From positions 1-29,375 of the forward strand of contig NW_014013274.1 of assembly GCF_000611645.1 (NCBI RefSeq): a stretch of 29,375 bases of DNA, written 5' to 3'. This DNA comes from Monoraphidium neglectum. Lineage: Eukaryota > Chlorophyta > Chlorophyceae > Sphaeropleales > Selenastraceae. Below, one piece after another: positions 9,069 to 19,298 of the stretch. Under the pieces are notes generated by a model. It made no database searches, was not told where the DNA came from, and saw nothing but the letters and a program-made list of their open reading frames with translations. Position 1 is the first letter of the stretch. The number at the start of each line of letters is the position of its first letter. Made by a program: the position numbers and the translations under genes.

Positions 9069-11754
9069 CTAAGTGTCCTCTCCCTCGTCCCCCTCGTCTT
9101 CTTCGCTGTCGCCGCTGCTGAGCCCTTCCAAAGGGTCCATCATCGTCCGCCCCCGCACGTTGCGCGCTGCTCCCCCTGCGTTGCCACCGCCGCTGCCTGC
9201 ACCGCTGCCGCTAGCGCCGCCGCCGGAGGTCGACGCGCCGCCGCCCGCGGCGTCTGGCGCCTTGCGCTTGGCGCCTCGCAGGCCCTCGTTTAGCGCGTCC
9301 CTGCGCGGGCGGCCGCGTGAGGGCGCATGCCAATAGCTGTGGGTGTGTGCAACTCACATGCAATCCGACGCGAGACTGCAACCTATAAGTATAAACAGCA
9401 TCAAGCAAAACACCCAAGACGCGACACAACAATCTCAGCGTCAAGTGAGGCTGTAGCTTCCTGCCTGCCGCTTTATGTGTCTTCAACCCCCTCCCCTCGC
9501 AACCCCCATGCAACAGTCCCCCCAAAAGATCATACGGGGGGGGGGGGGGGTTGCGGGGCCACCCACAGGATGGAGGCCTTGGTGCTCTGTGACTCTTGTT
9601 CCAGCCGCTCCGCCGCCTGCGCCGCCGTCTCCCGCTTGTCGGCGTCGTCCAGTGTGTCGTGGGTGCCCTTGTGGTTGGTGGCGCCACACCTGGGTTTTTG
9701 GAACGAGGGGGTATTGATTCGAGATTCGAGGTGTGGCTTCCTGAAGAGGTCTTGGTGCTGAAACCCGCGGCTGCAGGAAGAGGGCCGTGCTGGTCAGGGG
9801 GGAGGCGTTTGCGAGTTGGTCACGAGCGCAACAGGCGGGTGGGAGCGCCCCTGCCAAAGCCTGAAAGTGGCTGGCTGTTGAGCACGGTGAATGGAGCGCA
9901 AACGCCACCACCACCGACGTGGTCCGCCACGCCCCCAGTCACAGTCAAACAGTGTGCGAAGGTTCCAGGCGGGCTCACTTGGCTATGCGTATGCGCTGCA
10001 GGGGCATGTCGTCGGGCGTGGTGCTCAGGTCGTTCAGGGCCTCAAGCGCCTCCTTGCCCATGTGGACGCGCCCCACCACCTGGGGCGCGCGCGGCGGCGT
10101 GATGATATAGAGTTTTTTTTATGTGGTCGCATGACTGGCCAAAGGCCCCCGGGTGGAGTGCAGTTGCACGAGCCCGCCCCAGACACGACGTGGGGGGGGG
10201 GGAGGGGGGGCGGCGCTCAGGCATAGCTCAGGCCGCTACCGCCGCCGCCGCCGCCGCGAAGCCCGGCGGGCGTCAAGACTCTCCCCCAATGAGGGAACTT
10301 GGCCAGCGGCTGGCGCGGCGCTCGTGCGCGGCCAAGCCCTGACGCCTCGCCTGGTGGCTGGAGTCTAGTGTCAGGCTGCGCCCCATAGACACTGCCACCT
10401 CAGTGCCGTCGTTGGAGACCGAGACCGCCCCCAGCTCTGAGTTGCGCAGGTACTTGCTTGAGCGCAGCGCCGGCACCGCAGCCGCGGGGCTGCGCCGCGG
10501 CGCGAGACGGCGTTGGGGCGTTGGTGCGGGGCGCGCATGTGTGCTGGTGTGTAGGCGAAACGCGGAACATGAGCATGAACACGTGGCCACTGGGGTTGGC
10601 TTCATTATGCCCAAATGGAACGGCAAAAGCAGTGCAAGGCCTGAATTCCCTATGCCTCAACCGAATTGCCTGTCTACACCCGGCAAAGGGCCCTAAATGG
10701 CACAGGTGCCTTCCCCAAAGAACCCAAAAACAAGGCCAGCCCAAGTTGTGATGCGCACAATCACCCAGAGACGAGACAAGCTCCAAGCAAACTCCAAGGG
10801 AGCATGGCGGCGCCGCCGGCGCACCTCTTGCCCACAAATGCAGCGTAGTGGCGCAGCAGCTTGTGGAAGGTCGCGCCCGAGAGGCTGGCGGTCGCGCCTG
10901 GCAGGCAGCGCGTGCGCAGGTGGTTGGCGCCGTTGGGGTGCAGGTCCTCGAACAGCTCGATGACGAGGCGCCCTGTGAGTCGTTGTGACGTCATCAGCCG
11001 GGGCGATGACGGCAGCGCAATACGGTCGGATGAGCGCTCAGACCGCGGCGGGGTTGCTGATAATGCAAACACAGCCAGGCGGCTTTGAAGGAAGGGCGTT
11101 TTCCGCCGCCCTGCGATCGATTTTAGTACAGAACAATCTGCAGCGTCATCATTGCCACACCCCCCCCCCGGCACCCTGGCTGAGCGCGCCTCCAGCCTCG
11201 GCGAATCGCCGTTGGAGCAGGCCCCGCATGCCATGCAGGCAGCGGCGCACCGGCGGGCTTGTTGTCGATCGTGAGATCCCAGAAGACGAAGGGGCGGTGC
11301 TGGTCGTGGTCGGGCAGCGACACGTAGCCCGTGTCGCCAGCCGCCTCCCGCTGCTGCCTCTCGATTTCCGGGTGCACGCCCGTCTCTAGGAACTTCTCCT
11401 GTGGTTGCAGTGCCGCGACCGCCTTCGCGTCAGGGCCTTCATCAGTGTCAATTGCTTGACGATTGTGTATTGCATAAGATACGAGTGTAGACCCAGCAAC
11501 CCAGAATGGCGGGGTAGGGTGTACAGGAGGCCGGGGACAATGAAGTGTCACCAAAACGCCGTCACCTCTCCCAAAACGACAGGACGGAAGGGTTCGTCGC
11601 CGCTTTTTGGCCATCTCGCTGCATTTTCCCCCTTGCGTTCCCGTTGGCCGCATCGCACCATGTTCTTGCGCATCTCCTTGGCAGACAGCCCAACCTTGGT
11701 CTTGCCGCGGATGCCGACCGCATCGCCCTCAAACTTGGTGCCTCCCTTCCCCAT
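9069..11754 (-). CDS. Divergent cyclophilin-like (peptidyl-prolyl isomerase fold) protein
   Basis: Seven exons: 11754-11659, 11398-11251, 10972-10825, 10489-10351, 10079-9979, 9689-9594 and 9300-9069, giving about 319 residues. The start ATG has a good context (GCCATGG). An N-terminal extension (MGKGGTKFEGDAVGIRGKTK, then a charged helix) precedes a cyclophilin-type domain. Its landmarks are VFWDLTIDNKPAGRLVIELF (compare VFFDI...GKPAGRIVFELF), GATFHKLLRHY (compare STFHRVI), SSHQVVGRVHMGKEAL (compare KHVVFGRVVEG) and RIRIAKCG. The usual catalytic Arg of FHR is Lys119, and the downstream F-M-x-Q residues are also changed, so prolyl isomerase activity is doubtful. The C-terminus is Ala/Gly-rich with an acidic end (SSGDSEEDEGDEGEDT). 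Exon 4 to 5 needs a GC-AG intron. The exon 6 donor (GTCACA at 9593) was chosen on phase and is the weakest point. Confidence 0.75.
9536..9550. repeat. G15 homopolymer
   Basis: Fifteen consecutive G residues lie in the last intron (9301-9593) of the cyclophilin-like gene. On the sense strand it is a C tract near the 5' side of the intron. The run length is prone to sequencing or assembly error. Confidence 0.9.
10192..10209. repeat. Interrupted G run (G11-A-G7 type)
   Basis: A G-rich run broken by one A lies in the GC-AG intron (10080-10350) of the cyclophilin-like gene. On the sense strand it is a C-rich tract. G-quadruplex formation is possible on the plus strand. Confidence 0.85.
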
Positions 11755-11757
11755 GGC

Positions 11758-11823
11758 CGCTGCTGCTGCTCCTGTTGCTACTGCTACTGCTATTGCTACT
11801 GCTGCTGCTGCTGCTGCTGCCAC
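11758..11823. repeat. Imperfect GCA/GTA trinucleotide repeat abutting a start codon
   Basis: On the minus strand this is an uninterrupted series of GCA, GTA, ACA-like triplets ending a few bases before the cyclophilin-like ATG at 11754. It is in frame with that ATG and would encode Ala/Val if an upstream start were used. The simplest reading is a 5' UTR microsatellite. Confidence 0.8.
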
Positions 11824-11826
11824 CGC

Positions 11827-13261
11827 CGCCCGGTGTCGCGTTGCTGCCGCGCCGCGAGCCTCGGGGTGCCTGTCGCGCGTCCTCACTGCCGCTGCTCTTG
11901 CGGCCCAGTGTGCCTACAGCACGTCCTACTGGGGTTTGAGCTTGACGTTACTGGGGTCTGAACTTGGGACTACGGGCTGACCTTTCGATCCTGGATGGGT
12001 TGCCAAAGTGCAGCTCGGCGCCGCAGCACACGCCAAAGCGCAGCGGCGGAAGGGCAGTGGCAGTCGGTTCGTCGCAGAATGCCTCGCAGATTTTAGGCTA
12101 CGGTAATTGTAGATGTGTACGGCAGCTGCAACGCGTCGATGGTGGCAGCGAAAGAGTGCCAGATCGGCGAGAACCTGACCAGGCTAGTCGATTCACGGTA
12201 AAATGCAAACAAGCTGGCCCAAGTCATAGGAAATCCTGGGCATTTGGCTGCCGGTGCCCTTCAACACCAATACCGTAAGGCGGGTGCCGCCTTGGCGGGT
12301 GCCACGTCAACGCAACTGGAAGTGAGCAACCAGTCCCTATGAATCATGTGGGGACTCTTGCTTGCTTCTGCCCATCCAGGACGGAATTATGTCCCTAACT
12401 CTCCCCAGAACACATTGTACGAGCTGCAACAGCTGGTCGGCCGCGGCTGACGGTGGTCTTCTCGGCCGCGGTGTTGGTTGTCACCTGCCCTCCTGGTGCG
12501 GCGCATGTGGCCGTGCTTGAGCGGCAGCCACGCCAGCCAAACGACGACCAGGGGAGCGCAGCATGGTTGTGAGCCAGCTGCGAAATCTCAACACCCGCTG
12601 AGTATATCTGAGCTGGCTCAGGCCCTCCCAAAGTTTGCTCAAGGGTCGCCACACTTACAACGAGATGAACAGCGGGCGAGTTGCTGGTTCGCAGCCATCG
12701 ATGTGGAAACTGCCCCTCCATAGTCACCATGGTGTACGCAACCAAGATATGGAGGGCAACGCTCAAGAATTGTTTGTGGGAGGGTGGCATTGACATATTG
12801 GCTAGCACTAGCTTCAACATCGAAGGGCACCTAGGAATGCGCCCATATGAGCACTCGACAAACAAATACGTGATCCCACGGTTAGGTTGATGACACACGC
12901 CGCCGCACCAGCAGGCAGGCAGTCGGCTTGCCGCCCCGGGCAGCAGCTCTGCAATCCCATGAGCAGGGCGCCATCACAATTCTGGGGTTTTGTCAGTGGT
13001 GCCAATGCCCATACGGGCAGGCAGGCATTCGCTATGTCTCAAGCTTCAGGGATCCTGTTTCCCAGGTTGGTGATTGTGAACCAGAGGAAGCGTGTTGAAG
13101 CGCGTGCGGCCCGCGTCCCCTTGCCATGCACCCAATCCCATTGCCCGATGCGCAAGAAATTCATCAGCTGTTGGCTGGCAAATGATCAGGCATACAGCCG
13201 GAGCCTGATGGCCTGATAACGCTCTTCTCCACCTAAAACCCCGATGCCGCAGCCGCACCTC
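11827..13261. other. No supported gene; 5' flank of the cyclophilin-like gene and 3' flank of the ARM-like gene
   Basis: Part must be promoter and 5' UTR of the cyclophilin-like gene and part the 3' UTR of the ARM-like gene; a minus-strand TGTAA lies near 12654-12658. A minus-strand open frame at 12395-12898 has no family resemblance or gene-like codon bias. GC content is lower than in the exons. No tRNA or transposon signature was recognised. Confidence 0.4.
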
Positions 13262-15046
13262 CTAATTGCTGGCGGCTGTTTCCAAAGCGCCCGCCGGCTC
13301 TGGTGCACAGGCCACCAGCTTCGGTGGAGCGGCGGCATCGCTGCCGCCCGCCTCCCCAGCGGCCGCCCCGCCCGCCGCTGGCAGAGCAGCGCCGCCGCTG
13401 GCGCTTGCAGGGGCTCCGCCGCTGCCGCCGACCGCCGCTGCTGCCAAGAGATCCAACGCGGCCCGCGCCTCCGACCTTGCGAGCGCCGCCACCTCAGCGG
13501 CGCGCCGCAGGCCCTCTGTAATGCCCGCCGTCGCCGCCGCGGCAGCGGCAACGCCTGGCTCCCGTGCCAGCGCCTCCACCGCCCACGCCGCCGCGGCGCG
13601 CACGTCTTGGCGCCAAACCAGCTGGTCCTCCTCGGCCTCGTCCTCGGGGCTCTGGCGATCTTGACTTTGATCTCGATCTTGATCTTGATCTTGGTCGATC
13701 AGATCGTTGCAGCGATCTACGCCGCCGTCTGTGTCGAGACACCAGGCCAGGCCCTCCAGCAGCCCCTCCTGACGCGCGATCTCGGGGCGCGCCCCCGGGC
13801 AGCCGCGCGAGATGTCGCAGACGGCGGAGAGCACGGACCCAGTCAGCAGGCGGTTGGGATGGCGGGCGGCGACGACGTGGCAGAGGATGGCGAGGGCGCT
13901 GTCTGAGGGGTCCTCCGACAGCTGGGCGGCCATCACCTGCGGGTCCGGGGGATGAACAGAATGCCGGGGTGGTGGCACAGAGCACGTCGCAAGACTCGCG
14001 GGCTGTCGATGCAGCCAAGGCATGTGCTGCTGAGTGGTTTCGCCCATACCGCTGTGTGAGACTGGGGCTGTGCGGCTGGCACCTGCTTTCTTGAACCAAC
14101 AGCTGCGCCGCGTGCAGCTGCTGTTGTGCACTGTAACCATTAGTCGTGTGCTGCCGTGATTACAGCGCTTCACCCCGGGACCGCACCAACGCGGCCCACA
14201 TGAGTCCCCGTGCTCCAGGGCTTCCAGATACAACAGGGTACACTTGCCCCCCTGGCACGCACTGTCACGCACCTCAGGCGCGAAGCTGCTGCCCGTCGCC
14301 CCGTCGCCGCGGCACAGGTCCCCGACCGCCATGGCGCTGACCGCGGCGGCGTCCTCGTCGGCTTCGAACGCGGCGGTCCGCTTCAGCAGCGCCAGCACGA
14401 TTTTGGGGCTGGTTGCGACCTGGATCCAGGGGGCAGTGGGTTGGGCGGGTGGCGTATGGGCACAGGATCTTGTGCTGCCTCTAATTGCTGTATAGGACTG
14501 GTGTCTTGCACCATGCGCGGGGAGGGCAATGAGGATCCCCAGCAGCGCTGGGCCCATGTGCCTGCGTTTTGTCATGGAAAAAAAAACTGCTTCGGCAACG
14601 TGTGCCAGGAGCGCTGTATATGCACCACGCCTCGCCGGTCAAACTGCCCCGCCCCACATGGGCGGCCGCCGCGCAGCCACCTGGCGATGGCCGCCGCGCA
14701 TGCACGTGTCGGCTTCGCCTGCTTCGCGCAGCTGCAAACCCACCTGCGCGCGCCGCGGGGCGCTCTGCCAGATCAGCGTGTGCACCAGCACCACCGGCTG
14801 CGCGCCCCCGACGCCGTCGCGGATGAGTGCAGCCAGCAGCGCCAGCTCGTCTTGCCCAAGGGCGGCGGACGCCGACGCATTGGTCTGCTCCGTCACGTCT
14901 GACCACGCCTGCTCCAGCTGCGCCCCCTCGTGCGCGCCGCTGCCGATCAGCTTCGCTAGGCGCCTCACCGCACTGGCGAGGGCGGCGCTCGCGCCGCCGC
15001 ACGCGCGCGGCGCGGCGAGTGGGAGGTTGGGGCGCGACAGCCGCAT
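13262..15046 (-). CDS. Armadillo/HEAT-like helical repeat protein
   Basis: Three exons: 15046-14681, 14419-14273 and 13936-13262. All junctions are phase 0, and the protein has 395 residues from the ATG at 15046. The body is a series of amphipathic Ala/Leu-rich helices typical of ARM/HEAT solenoids, for example DELALLAALIRDGVGGAQPV, SPKIVLALLKRTAAFEADED, DSALAILCHVVAARHP and DVRAAAAWAVEALARE. A Gln/Asp run (DQDQDQDRDQSQD) sits between helices in the last exon, followed by an acidic patch. The tail is Ala/Gly/Ser-rich and ends at a TAG. Such solenoids bind proteins or peptides; the partner is unknown. The ATG follows a CAG acceptor-like site by two bases, and the frame is open upstream, so an earlier exon may exist. 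I do not recognise a specific ortholog. Confidence 0.65.
13657..13702 (-). repeat. Coding GATCAA hexanucleotide repeat
   Basis: On the minus strand, repeated GATCAA/GATCGA units encode an Asp-Gln (Asp-Arg) dipeptide run in the last exon of the ARM-like gene. It is in frame and probably forms a loop between helices. Confidence 0.85.
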
Positions 15047-16641
15047 TGCTGTGCAGCAAGACGGAGCGCGCCGCACTGCGGGGCCGACGGGTGTGACCTC
15101 AGGCTTGCGGGTGCAGGTACAAGGCAGTGATGTGTCTGTGAACAATTTGTCATACAATCAGATGCTAAGAAGATTTGCGAGGCTCCCAGGTCCGGGATCA
15201 CCGGCCGCTCTGCCCGTGTGCACAGATCAATATTGCAGTGTTGAAGAATAAGATGAGGGTGAGTGCGGGCTCAAAGAAATCTATGGTAACGCGCGAACGC
15301 CTTGGTGCATTCATCACTCGGTGCTGCGTTGTTTGGACGTGCTGTCCAGCTGCCTCCCCTGGGAATCCGTATGGCGCTCCTGATGGGCTAGGCACTAACA
15401 CCTGCAGCTGGCGCCTGCTCTCCAGGAAGCCGGTATGTTGAGTACTGGCATGCCTGGCACCTATTCAGACGTTAAATGTGATATTGACGGGATGGCAACC
15501 TTGGGCGCTTGACCATCGGGCCAGAAGTCAACACACTGCGGCAAGCACTTGTGGCGACTGGTGGCGGCTCATCTCAGATGAAGCCCTGTGGTTTTGATTC
15601 CTCTGTGGGCTACATAGCTCATCTGCAAGTTGATAAATGGCTGCTATTGCGTGTGATTTCCGTTGCAATAAGAACATGGCTGGATTCAATCTGGATGGCT
15701 GATCCACCAGCAGGGGGTTGCTTGGCCAGAACAAGAAGCTGCGGCCCTTCGGCCCTCAACTGAAGATAACCAACTTTTTCATATTTCTGCAGCAGGCAAA
15801 ACATTGTTTCAAAGGCCGCACTCTGCACTGTCAGCCAGTGAGTCATGACGGATAAGCCAGCGCAGCTGTTGACACGTGACACCCTGCTTCGTCTGAGAAC
15901 CGGCACTGAAGCAAGATTCACGTAATTGTTCAAATGACTTTACACACGGGTGTGGTACATTGCATCCGCCCATGGTGTGTGCTAAAATTGCTGCAATTGC
16001 ACATGAATGCAAGCAGTGCTGTAAAAGAGGCTCACAGAATAGTTGGACCCGCCATCCGCAATGCATTGCACTACGCCTGGACAATCTTGTCCTCGGCTCA
16101 ATGTGACGTCTGCACCCCCCAGACAGAAGAAGCAGCCAGGATCAGCTGTCCTACTGAAGCAATTTTATTCTTGCCAAGCACCAAGTGCTGAAGAATGGGC
16201 CCCTTAATCTCAATGTTTTCTGGCAAAAGAGCAGGCAAGCGCCGGTAAAGCTGCCGGCGTGCGCCTGCCCAGGCGCGACCAACAAGCTGCCCCTGGAGAA
16301 ATCATACGCCAAGGCGTCCAGGCAATGCAATTTAGACCTGAGTGTCTAGCTTTGGTGCGAACCTGCGCCTCCAGCCTGGAAACCGCTAGCAGGCACAACA
16401 CACGCACGTGGCAGGGCCTGGCCGGGCACGCTCGGGCACCAAATCGGCAAAGCCGGCTGGTAAAGAAGGGCGGTCAACACACATCTGTGCGTCTCGATGT
16501 TTGAAAAATGTACCTGCAAACAAACGCAGTCGCAACGTTTGCATTCTAACAACAGCATTTGCTTCGTCCACTGCACACAGCGACGCCACCGCCCGGGCTG
16601 CCGGGTGCCTTGCCTTGGCTGCTGCACACCGTTGCTTGAGG
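15047..16641. other. No supported gene; 5' flank of the ARM-like gene and 3' flank of the DUF1338 gene
   Basis: The right part should be the DUF1338 3' UTR; a minus-strand TGTAA at 15940-15944 is a possible but distant poly(A) signal. The left part should hold the ARM-like promoter or a missed first exon. The sequence is less GC-rich than the exons and has no long frame with recognisable motifs. A minus-strand frame at 16386-16640 overlaps the end of the DUF1338 gene and looks partly protein-like, but it has no start and no family match. Confidence 0.4.
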
Positions 16642-19298
16642 CTACTCGCCAGTACCTCCCGCTGCAGCGGCCGCCGCAGCAACCCCCGCCTGCTTGGCTG
16701 CCAGCGCTGTTGACTCAAACATGAGATCGCATGCAGCGGCGTCAAACCCCTGGCGCAGATGGCCCTCTCCCAACTCATCGGTCAGCAGGTGGGAGAACTG
16801 CGGGAGCGGGAGGCGCTCCACCAACGCCAGATAGGAGCCTGGAACCAGGAAGGGCTGCACATGCATGGAAGGCACAAAGGCGCGAGAAGCAGGGGCGGGT
16901 TGACGCCGCGCAGGGTCGTGCAGTTTTTGGCGGAGGTGTCAGGCTTCGCACTTCTTGAAATCAAAGACATCTGTTAATGGTTGATGTGAATTCCAAGCAT
17001 CCTGGACAGCTTGCTGGACACAGCAGGTGAGGCATGCATACTTCCAGTGCGCCAGCAGGCGCCCCACCTCGCGCTCTCCTGCAAACCAGAATTCGATGAG
17101 GTCCGCCACCGTCGCTGACTGCAGCAGCAGGCCGTCCTCCGATGCCCTTACTACGGCGCCGCCCTCCTCGTTGAGGGCGAAGCCCCGTGACTGCAGGCGC
17201 GCAATGGCGCCAGCCAGGCCGCCGCCGCCGCCGTCGCCGGGGTGGGGGGCGGCGAGGCGGTGGCAGGCAAGGGCCATGCAGGCAGGGGTGTAGCCGTTGA
17301 CCAGCACCCTATGATCGTTGATTGGTTGACGGCAGTTGGAGTTTGAGGCAAGGTTGAGTTGGCAATTCGAGGAAATGTTGCAGTATTGCCAGGTGTCCTG
17401 TATGCCATCCAGGTACACACATCATGCTGATGAGGCAGTGCATAAATCCGCCATTGCGCCTCCAACCTTCAGGACACCCGCCTGCCAGCGACAATCGGCC
17501 AGCAGGCAAAGCTACCATCGCAATCACCGATGGGCCAAGCACCACGGATCTGGGTGCACCGCAAAAATTGACACCACCAGGTATCCATAGAACCAAGCCA
17601 GGGGCTAACCAAGGGAAGCCATGGACTCACCATGCGGCATACTCGCTCTCCTGCAAGAGTGCCGCATACTCATCCCATGTTGGCGTGACATCACCCCACG
17701 GCAGCGCCTTAGTCAGCGCTGCTGCCCAGGCCGCAGACGGGCCGAAGGTAGGGAAGCCGGCGGCGTGGCGTCGAATTGTGGCCTGTGCAGTTTGGGACAG
17801 ACGTGACACCTGCGGAAAGGAGGGTAGGTTTGTTGAGATGTTTGTGCAGGAGGGGGAGGGATAGCGTTGTGGATACTGAATGCGGCTGCGTGATGAGAAA
17901 GGGAGAGCTGTGAAGGGCAGTGCGTGCGTCGCAGCCGCGCCACGTTGGACTGCTTGGTGAGCTTGAGGCCGGCGCCCAGTCAGGGTTGGAGGCCGGGAGA
18001 GTGCAGGATATTTCTGCATCTGCTACCGCAAGGCGCGGTACAAAGCGCATACGAACAGGCCTTTTCAACAAACGTGGCGGGCTCTGCGTGCTGCCATGCC
18101 ATCAGCGCCATAGCAGCCACTACGTACCTCGACTTGGCTCACCAACACCTTCGGCAGCTGCCCGTACGTGGGCGGCCCGCCTGGCACTGCTGGGGGCGGC
18201 GCAAACCTGGGCCAGGGGGGGCGCGGGGGAGGTAACAAGGTTTGGTGCCAGCAAGTTGGCAGAGAGCTTGCCTGCCAGTTCCTTACCCACCTGCTGCGCA
18301 TTGCAAGCAAATAAGTCCAGCCGCAATCCAGTCAGCTGTCATGCAGGCATATGTGGGGGCAGCAAACCCCGACGCGCCAGCCATGGCCGTCCATTTGGCC
18401 TGCCAATGGAGGTGAGGGGCCAAGCTCAGGCTCCCATGAGGGGCGCTATGCATCGGCCGCCTGCTGCCCACCATGCCGCAGTGACGTTCCTGCCCGGGAA
18501 ATCGAGATATCCCTGGCGAGTAAATCCAAAGCACTCCAGCGCCGCCGCCACGCTGCCAATGCCCAGACCAGGGAGCTGTGGATTTGGATTGGTTCACAGG
18601 CCTTTCAGCAATGTGGACCAACTGAGTATGCAAATGCAGGTTTGCTGTTGACTGGGCTTTGTGGGGAGGGGCCCGGGGCTTCAAGCCGTGGTGCGTGCGT
18701 TTTGCCATGAGGGTATAAAACGCAGAGAACACGGGCGACGCTGCAAGTCAATGCGCTCGCATGTTCTACAACGACTTCCCCTGGTGGCATGGCCATGGTG
18801 AATCACCTTTGTTAGTTGCCATCACGGCCAACATCATGATGACAAGCAACCACGCCCACCAAGTCGGCATGTACCCTTGTGCCTACTCACGCCAAAGGTG
18901 CGGAACGCGATGTGATCGTATGAAATTTGGTCGGCGCCGTAGCCGCCAGGCGCTGAGTACAGCCGCTCCATGGCCGAGAGGGCGCGCGGGCTCGCTTCTG
19001 GGGGAGGGCGGGGTTATCTAATGTAAGATGCTGTCAAAGTGCTTTTGCCACGCACACGAGCTGAGGGTGGTAGCAGCGGCTGCTGCAGCGCGGCGGCAGA
19101 TGGTTCTACATAATCAAGCATGCTGGCCACATGGCCTTGAGCAGTCCCAAGAGATTCTGCTGCACATGGAGCGATGCTAGACGGATGCCATCCGTGTCTT
19201 TCCCCTTGCAGAAAGGTTCAAGACCAACAGCCAAGGGTGCTGGCAGGCCGCTCACCCCAGTATTTCTCCAGCATAGCGTCAACCGAGGCCTTGAACAT
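16642..19298 (-). CDS. DUF1338 protein, plant-type HglS/FLO7 family (2-oxoadipate dioxygenase/decarboxylase fold)
   Basis: Seven exons: 19298-19256, 18997-18891, 18575-18472, 18206-18128, 17809-17631, 17308-17068 and 16854-16642. Every junction is phase-compatible; the protein has 321 residues. Family members convert 2-oxoadipate to 2-hydroxyglutarate in lysine breakdown, using Fe(II) held by two His and one Glu. Matches to the plant proteins are ISYDHIAFRTFG (residues 39-50, ligand His43 and substrate Arg47), NVTAAWFAPP, YGQLPKVLVSQVE, LLQESEYAAWVLVNGY, EDGLLLQSATVADLIEFWFA and CDLMFESTA. The second ligand position, NHVT in plants, reads ACMA (Cys181). The ligand-Glu position, YIEF in plants, reads YLAL (Ala261). 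The enzyme is therefore probably inactive or altered. The 5' end is uncertain: ATG 19298 lies just after an acceptor-like CTGCAG, so an upstream transit-peptide exon is possible. Confidence 0.85.

Noticed and set aside
12395..12898. 167-codon minus-strand open frame
   Set aside because: No recognisable domain, no good codon bias for this genome and no linked exons.
17042..17308. Longer DUF1338 exon 6 ending at a GTATGC donor at 17041
   Set aside because: This end is in the wrong phase for the next exon and adds a segment absent from the family. The GTGGGG donor at 17067 is in phase and matches the plant protein.
16642..18997. An ankyrin or ARM gene joined to 13262-15046
   Set aside because: At first these exons seemed part of one long repeat protein. 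Motifs such as DHIAFRTFG, ESEYAAW and LLQSATVAD, and the match of the last exon to the DUF1338 C-terminus with a stop at 16642, show a separate DUF1338 gene.
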